From Brevibacillus fulvus (GTDB taxonomy: Bacteria > Bacillota > Bacilli > Brevibacillales > Brevibacillaceae): a DNA stretch of 64,000 bases. Position numbers and translations under genes: made by a program. Of this stretch, positions 62,226 to 64,000 are shown in pieces. The notes below the pieces were generated by a model, which saw only the letters and a list, made by a program, of their open reading frames with translations, was not told the origin of the DNA and made no database searches. Numbering within the stretch: position 1 is the stretch's first letter; every line of letters starts with the position of its first letter. Where the stretch lies: positions 84,598-148,597 of the forward strand of contig NZ_JAFBEB010000008.1 in the NCBI RefSeq assembly GCF_016908525.1, written 5' to 3'.

Positions 62226-62249
62226 TTATCGATAAGTCAGTTGCTTCAT
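62226..62249 (-). other. Seven-codon leader ORF
   Basis: AGGAGGAGAGACGG before ATG 62249 then MKQLTYR and a stop, 55 bases upstream of the GNAT gene's start. A strong site for so short an ORF suggests a leader peptide or regulated initiation, or a coincidence. Confidence 0.4.
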
Positions 62250-62283
62250 CCGTCTCTCCTCCTGCTATTTTTCTACTGTTATG

Positions 62284-62463
62284 GGTAGTTTTTGATGATT
62301 TAAAAACACCCATTTTATGCAATATCATACAAAATAATAGATTTGCAATACCTTACCATTACGTTTTCAACTTTAAAAAGATATCCAATATTTCGAACCT
62401 TATTCCTCTGTCGATCGTCGTTTAATCAATGAACTGCGAGCAACACGTTTCTTTCTCACCTAA
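62284..62463. other. A/T-rich intergenic stretch, no gene seen
   Basis: About 180 bases with no gene or clear promoter. It probably contains the promoter of the GNAT operon on the minus strand, but no convincing -35/-10 pair is seen. Confidence 0.4.
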
Positions 62464-62679
62464 CGGGGAGAATCGTTCGAAAAGTTTTATGAAACTGCCC
62501 ACCAAACATCCCTGACTCTTGAAAGTACGCAAACCTTAGTCAAGCGTGCAAAACCAATCATTACGGGAATGGAGAGAATCAGTACATTAAAACCGAGGGG
62601 GAAAAGGGCGTTTCATCCAATTCCTGTTAAGCTAACGGGAGCATTAGTCGAACGTCAAAAGATGATAACTCTGCATTAA
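62464..62679 (+). pseudogene. Decayed 3' end of an unidentified gene
   Basis: An open frame of 71 codons after an in-frame TAA, without a start codon and ribosome binding site at its beginning, ends just before a terminator. Composition is protein-like (EKFYETAHQTSLTLESTQTL and TGMERISTLKPRGKRAFHPI). It may be the remains of a transposase or another gene; I cannot name the family. Confidence 0.35.
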
Positions 62680-62698
62680 AATTATAGAGCCTTAACAA

Positions 62699-62728
62699 AA
62701 AACTCTTTTAAGCTGAAAGAGTTTTTTT
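62699..62728 (+). terminator. Intrinsic terminator after the remnant
   Basis: AACTCTTT/AAAGAGTT 8-bp stem, seven-base loop and seven T. It supports the view that a gene once ended here. Confidence 0.8.
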
Positions 62729-62828
62729 GTCTCTTCTTTTCACCTATCAATTTTTAACGACAACGGCAACAAACGGTTTTGTTTGAAGTGTTGGACTACG
62801 GTGCTTCCCTGAGCAAAGTATTTTTGAC

Positions 62829-62867
62829 CAAAAAAAAAGACAGAGCGAAGTTAAGTTCACTCTATCT
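62829..62867 (-). terminator. Terminator of the tRNA operon
   Basis: 12-bp stem with two wobble pairs (AGATAGAGTGAA/TTCGCTCTGTCT) and nine T on the minus strand, 14 bases after the last tRNA. Confidence 0.85.
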
Positions 62868-62880
62868 TTCCTCACATGTA

Positions 62881-62954
62881 TGGAGCGGGTGATGGGAATC
62901 GAACCCACGCGACCAGCTTGGAAGGCTGGGGTTCTACCATTGAACTACACCCGC
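62881..62954 (-). tRNA. tRNA-Gly (TCC anticodon)
   Basis: 74 nt, cloverleaf complete, anticodon loop CTTCCAA, CCA encoded. Last tRNA of the cluster. Confidence 0.95.
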
Positions 62955-62955
62955 A

Positions 62956-63043
62956 TGGTGCCGAGGACCGGACTTGAACCGGTACGGGAGAAACTCCCGA
63001 CAGATTTTAAGTCTGTTGCGTCTGCCTATTCCGCCACCCCGGC
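62956..63043 (-). tRNA. tRNA-Leu (TAA anticodon)
   Basis: 88 nt with the long variable arm of tRNA-Leu; anticodon loop CTTAAAA; CCA encoded. Confidence 0.95.
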
Positions 63044-63058
63044 ATGATGTATGCAAAC

Positions 63059-63135
63059 TGGTCGGGAAGACAGGATTCGAACCTGCGACCCCTTGGTCCC
63101 AAGCCAAGTACTCTACCAAGCTGAGCTACTTCCCG
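63059..63135 (-). tRNA. tRNA-Pro (TGG anticodon)
   Basis: 77 nt; anticodon loop CTTGGGA; CCA encoded. Confidence 0.95.
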
Positions 63136-63146
63136 AGAAAAATAAA

Positions 63147-63223
63147 TGGCGTGCCCTGAGAGATTCGAACTCCCGACCTTTTGATTCGTAGTCAAACGCT
63201 CTATCCAGCTGAGCTAAGGGCAC
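63147..63223 (-). tRNA. tRNA-Arg (ACG anticodon)
   Basis: 77 nt; anticodon loop CTACGAA, whose A34 is normally converted to inosine by TadA; CCA encoded. Confidence 0.95.
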
Positions 63224-63226
63224 AAA

Positions 63227-63302
63227 TGGAGCGGACGACGGGTCTCGAACCCGCGACCTTCGCCTTGGCAAGGCGACGCTCTACCAATTGAGCTACGTCC
63301 GC
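63227..63302 (-). tRNA. tRNA-Gly (GCC anticodon)
   Basis: 76 nt; anticodon loop TTGCCAA; CCA encoded. Complements tRNA-Gly-TCC in the cluster. Confidence 0.95.
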
Positions 63303-63303
63303 A

Positions 63304-63390
63304 TGGTGCGGTCAAGAGGACTTGAACCTCCACGGTGTTGCCACCACTAGAACCTGAATCTAGCGCGTCTGCCAATTCCGCCATGACCGC
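63304..63390 (-). tRNA. tRNA-Leu (CAG anticodon)
   Basis: 87 nt with long variable arm; anticodon loop TTCAGGT; CCA encoded. Confidence 0.95.
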
Positions 63391-63409
63391 ATGAATATTT
63401 TGTTTAAAA

Positions 63410-63485
63410 TGGTGAGCCATGAAGGACTCGAACCTTCGACCCTCTGATTAAAAGTCAGATGCTCTACCAACTGAGCTAATGGCTC
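63410..63485 (-). tRNA. tRNA-Lys (TTT anticodon)
   Basis: 76 nt; anticodon loop CTTTTAA; CCA encoded. Confidence 0.95.
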
Positions 63486-63501
63486 CCACAAGTAAAAAAC
63501 A

Positions 63502-63586
63502 TGGTGGGGAGAGACGGATTCGAACCGCCGAACCCATAGGGAGCAGATTTACAGTCTGCCGCGTTTAGCCTCTTCGCTATCTCCCC
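63502..63586 (-). tRNA. tRNA-Tyr (GTA anticodon)
   Basis: 85 nt with long variable arm, as expected for bacterial tRNA-Tyr; anticodon loop CTGTAAA; CCA encoded. Confidence 0.95.
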
Positions 63587-63595
63587 AGTTTACAG

Positions 63596-63671
63596 TGGTG
63601 CCGGCGATAGGACTTGAACCCACAACCCCCTGATTACAAGTCAGGTGCTCTACCAATTGAGCTACACCGGC
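63596..63671 (-). tRNA. tRNA-Thr (TGT anticodon)
   Basis: 76 nt; anticodon loop CTTGTAA; CCA encoded. First tRNA after the internal promoter. Confidence 0.95.
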
Positions 63672-63682
63672 AACATATAAAT

Positions 63683-63688
63683 ATTATA
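63683..63688 (-). promoter_or_regulatory. -10 element of an internal tRNA-cluster promoter
   Basis: TATAAT on the minus strand, 12 bases before tRNA-Thr. The -35 lies in a T-rich stretch (TTGTTT with a 15-base spacer is the best guess). Confidence 0.55.
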
Positions 63689-63728
63689 CCACACTAAACT
63701 TAAAAACAAAATAATCAATTTACCTAAA

Positions 63729-63759
63729 CCGCCAAGCAATTTTTTCAAATTGATGGCGG
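63729..63759 (-). other. Hairpin that includes the 3' end of tRNA-Asp
   Basis: On the minus strand CCGCCA (the tRNA 3' end) pairs with TGGCGG, with an inner CAATTT/AAATTG stem; a T-rich tract follows. It may stop transcription from the upstream tRNA group or affect 3' processing. Confidence 0.5.
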
Positions 63760-63830
63760 AGCTGACGGGACTCGAACCCGCGACCTCCGGTGTGACAGAC
63801 AGGCGTGAACTCCAGCTTCACCACAGCTCC
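63754..63830 (-). tRNA. tRNA-Asp (GTC anticodon), with a mismatch in the anticodon stem
   Basis: 77 nt; anticodon loop CTGTCAC, discriminator G73 and G2-C71, as for tRNA-Asp; CCA encoded. The third anticodon-stem pair (29-41) is T-C instead of a Watson-Crick pair, and position 21 of the D-loop is not A. Confidence 0.85.
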
Positions 63831-63844
63831 ATGACTAAAATATT

Positions 63845-63921
<77 letters not shown>

Positions 63922-63927
63922 ATGATA

Positions 63928-64000
63928 TGGTGGAGGCTGACGGGATCGAACCGCCGACCCTCTGCTTGTAAGGCAGATGCTCTCCCAGCTGAGCTAAGCC
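63928..64000 (-). tRNA. tRNA-Val (TAC anticodon), 5' end outside the window
   Basis: 73 of 76 bases are visible; anticodon loop CTTACAA; CCA encoded. The cluster probably goes on beyond the window edge. Confidence 0.9.

Noticed and set aside
62881..63240. Short protein-coding frames across the tRNA genes
   Set aside because: They are translations of tRNA sequence; the tRNA cloverleaves explain the DNA.

Overview
The window is a chromosomal segment of an endospore-forming, Gram-positive member of the Bacilli. The evidence is a set of spore genes (an alpha/beta-type small acid-soluble spore protein with a sigma-G-like promoter, a CwlD-type amidase, a ytfJ/ytfI pair, a cytosolic sporulation-type histidine kinase), a FapR operator in front of fabH, Bacillus-style strong ribosome binding sites with frequent TTG/GTG starts, and short intrinsic terminators after most transcription units. 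GC is about half. An Alicyclobacillaceae-like genus is my guess, not something the sequence proves.

Layout. 1-9.4 kb: end of a ZIP metal transporter, a RacA/MerR-like DNA-binding protein, a TerC membrane protein with a structured leader, a MocR regulator plus azlCD, cheW, thpR, surE and hypothetical genes. 9.5-17 kb: a subtilisin-like protease, then a sulfate assimilation block on the minus strand (cysP-cysH-sat-cysC and, separately, nitrite/sulfite reductase plus a small DUF3906 protein), which together take up sulfate and reduce it to sulfide. 17-28 kb: CBS/CNNM protein, XPB-like helicase, an autoregulated ECF sigma/anti-sigma pair, an ABC exporter, an SGNH hydrolase, an MFS exporter and FapR-controlled fabH. 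28-48 kb: housekeeping and hypothetical genes (metallo-hydrolase, homoserine dehydrogenase, LytR-CpsA-Psr protein, SEC-C protein, yhaM, DedA, nadE, map, RluA-type pseudouridine synthase, LD-carboxypeptidase, tpx). 48-58 kb: pyruvate carboxylase, then a spore and cell-envelope block (ytfJ, ytfI, SLH-3D protein, cwlD, SASP, UgtP-like glycosyltransferase with a YkoP-like partner) and a second TerC protein. 58.7-62.3 kb: a sporulation-type kinase facing a small, lower-GC operon. 62.3-64 kb: a decayed 3' gene remnant and twelve tRNA genes on the minus strand, the last cut by the window edge.

The part most likely to be new is the lower-GC minus-strand operon at about 62.25-59.97 kb. It has a seven-codon ORF with a consensus ribosome binding site, a GNAT-fold protein whose layout resembles autoinducer/N-acyl amino acid synthases, a translationally coupled chemoreceptor-like protein whose input module is only membrane helices, and, between that gene's stop codon and the terminator, a 36-codon ORF with five cysteines. 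A synthase next to a membrane-only receptor suggests a lipid-like signal that is made and sensed by the same operon. This is inference.

Other points worth a look: a 5' leader with an intrinsic terminator before the first terC, two inverted repeats in the pycA leader, a gene after pycA whose ribosome binding site points to a non-standard start, small genes of 56 and 28 codons that are easily missed, and a tRNA-Asp with a mismatched anticodon stem whose 3' end is part of a downstream hairpin.
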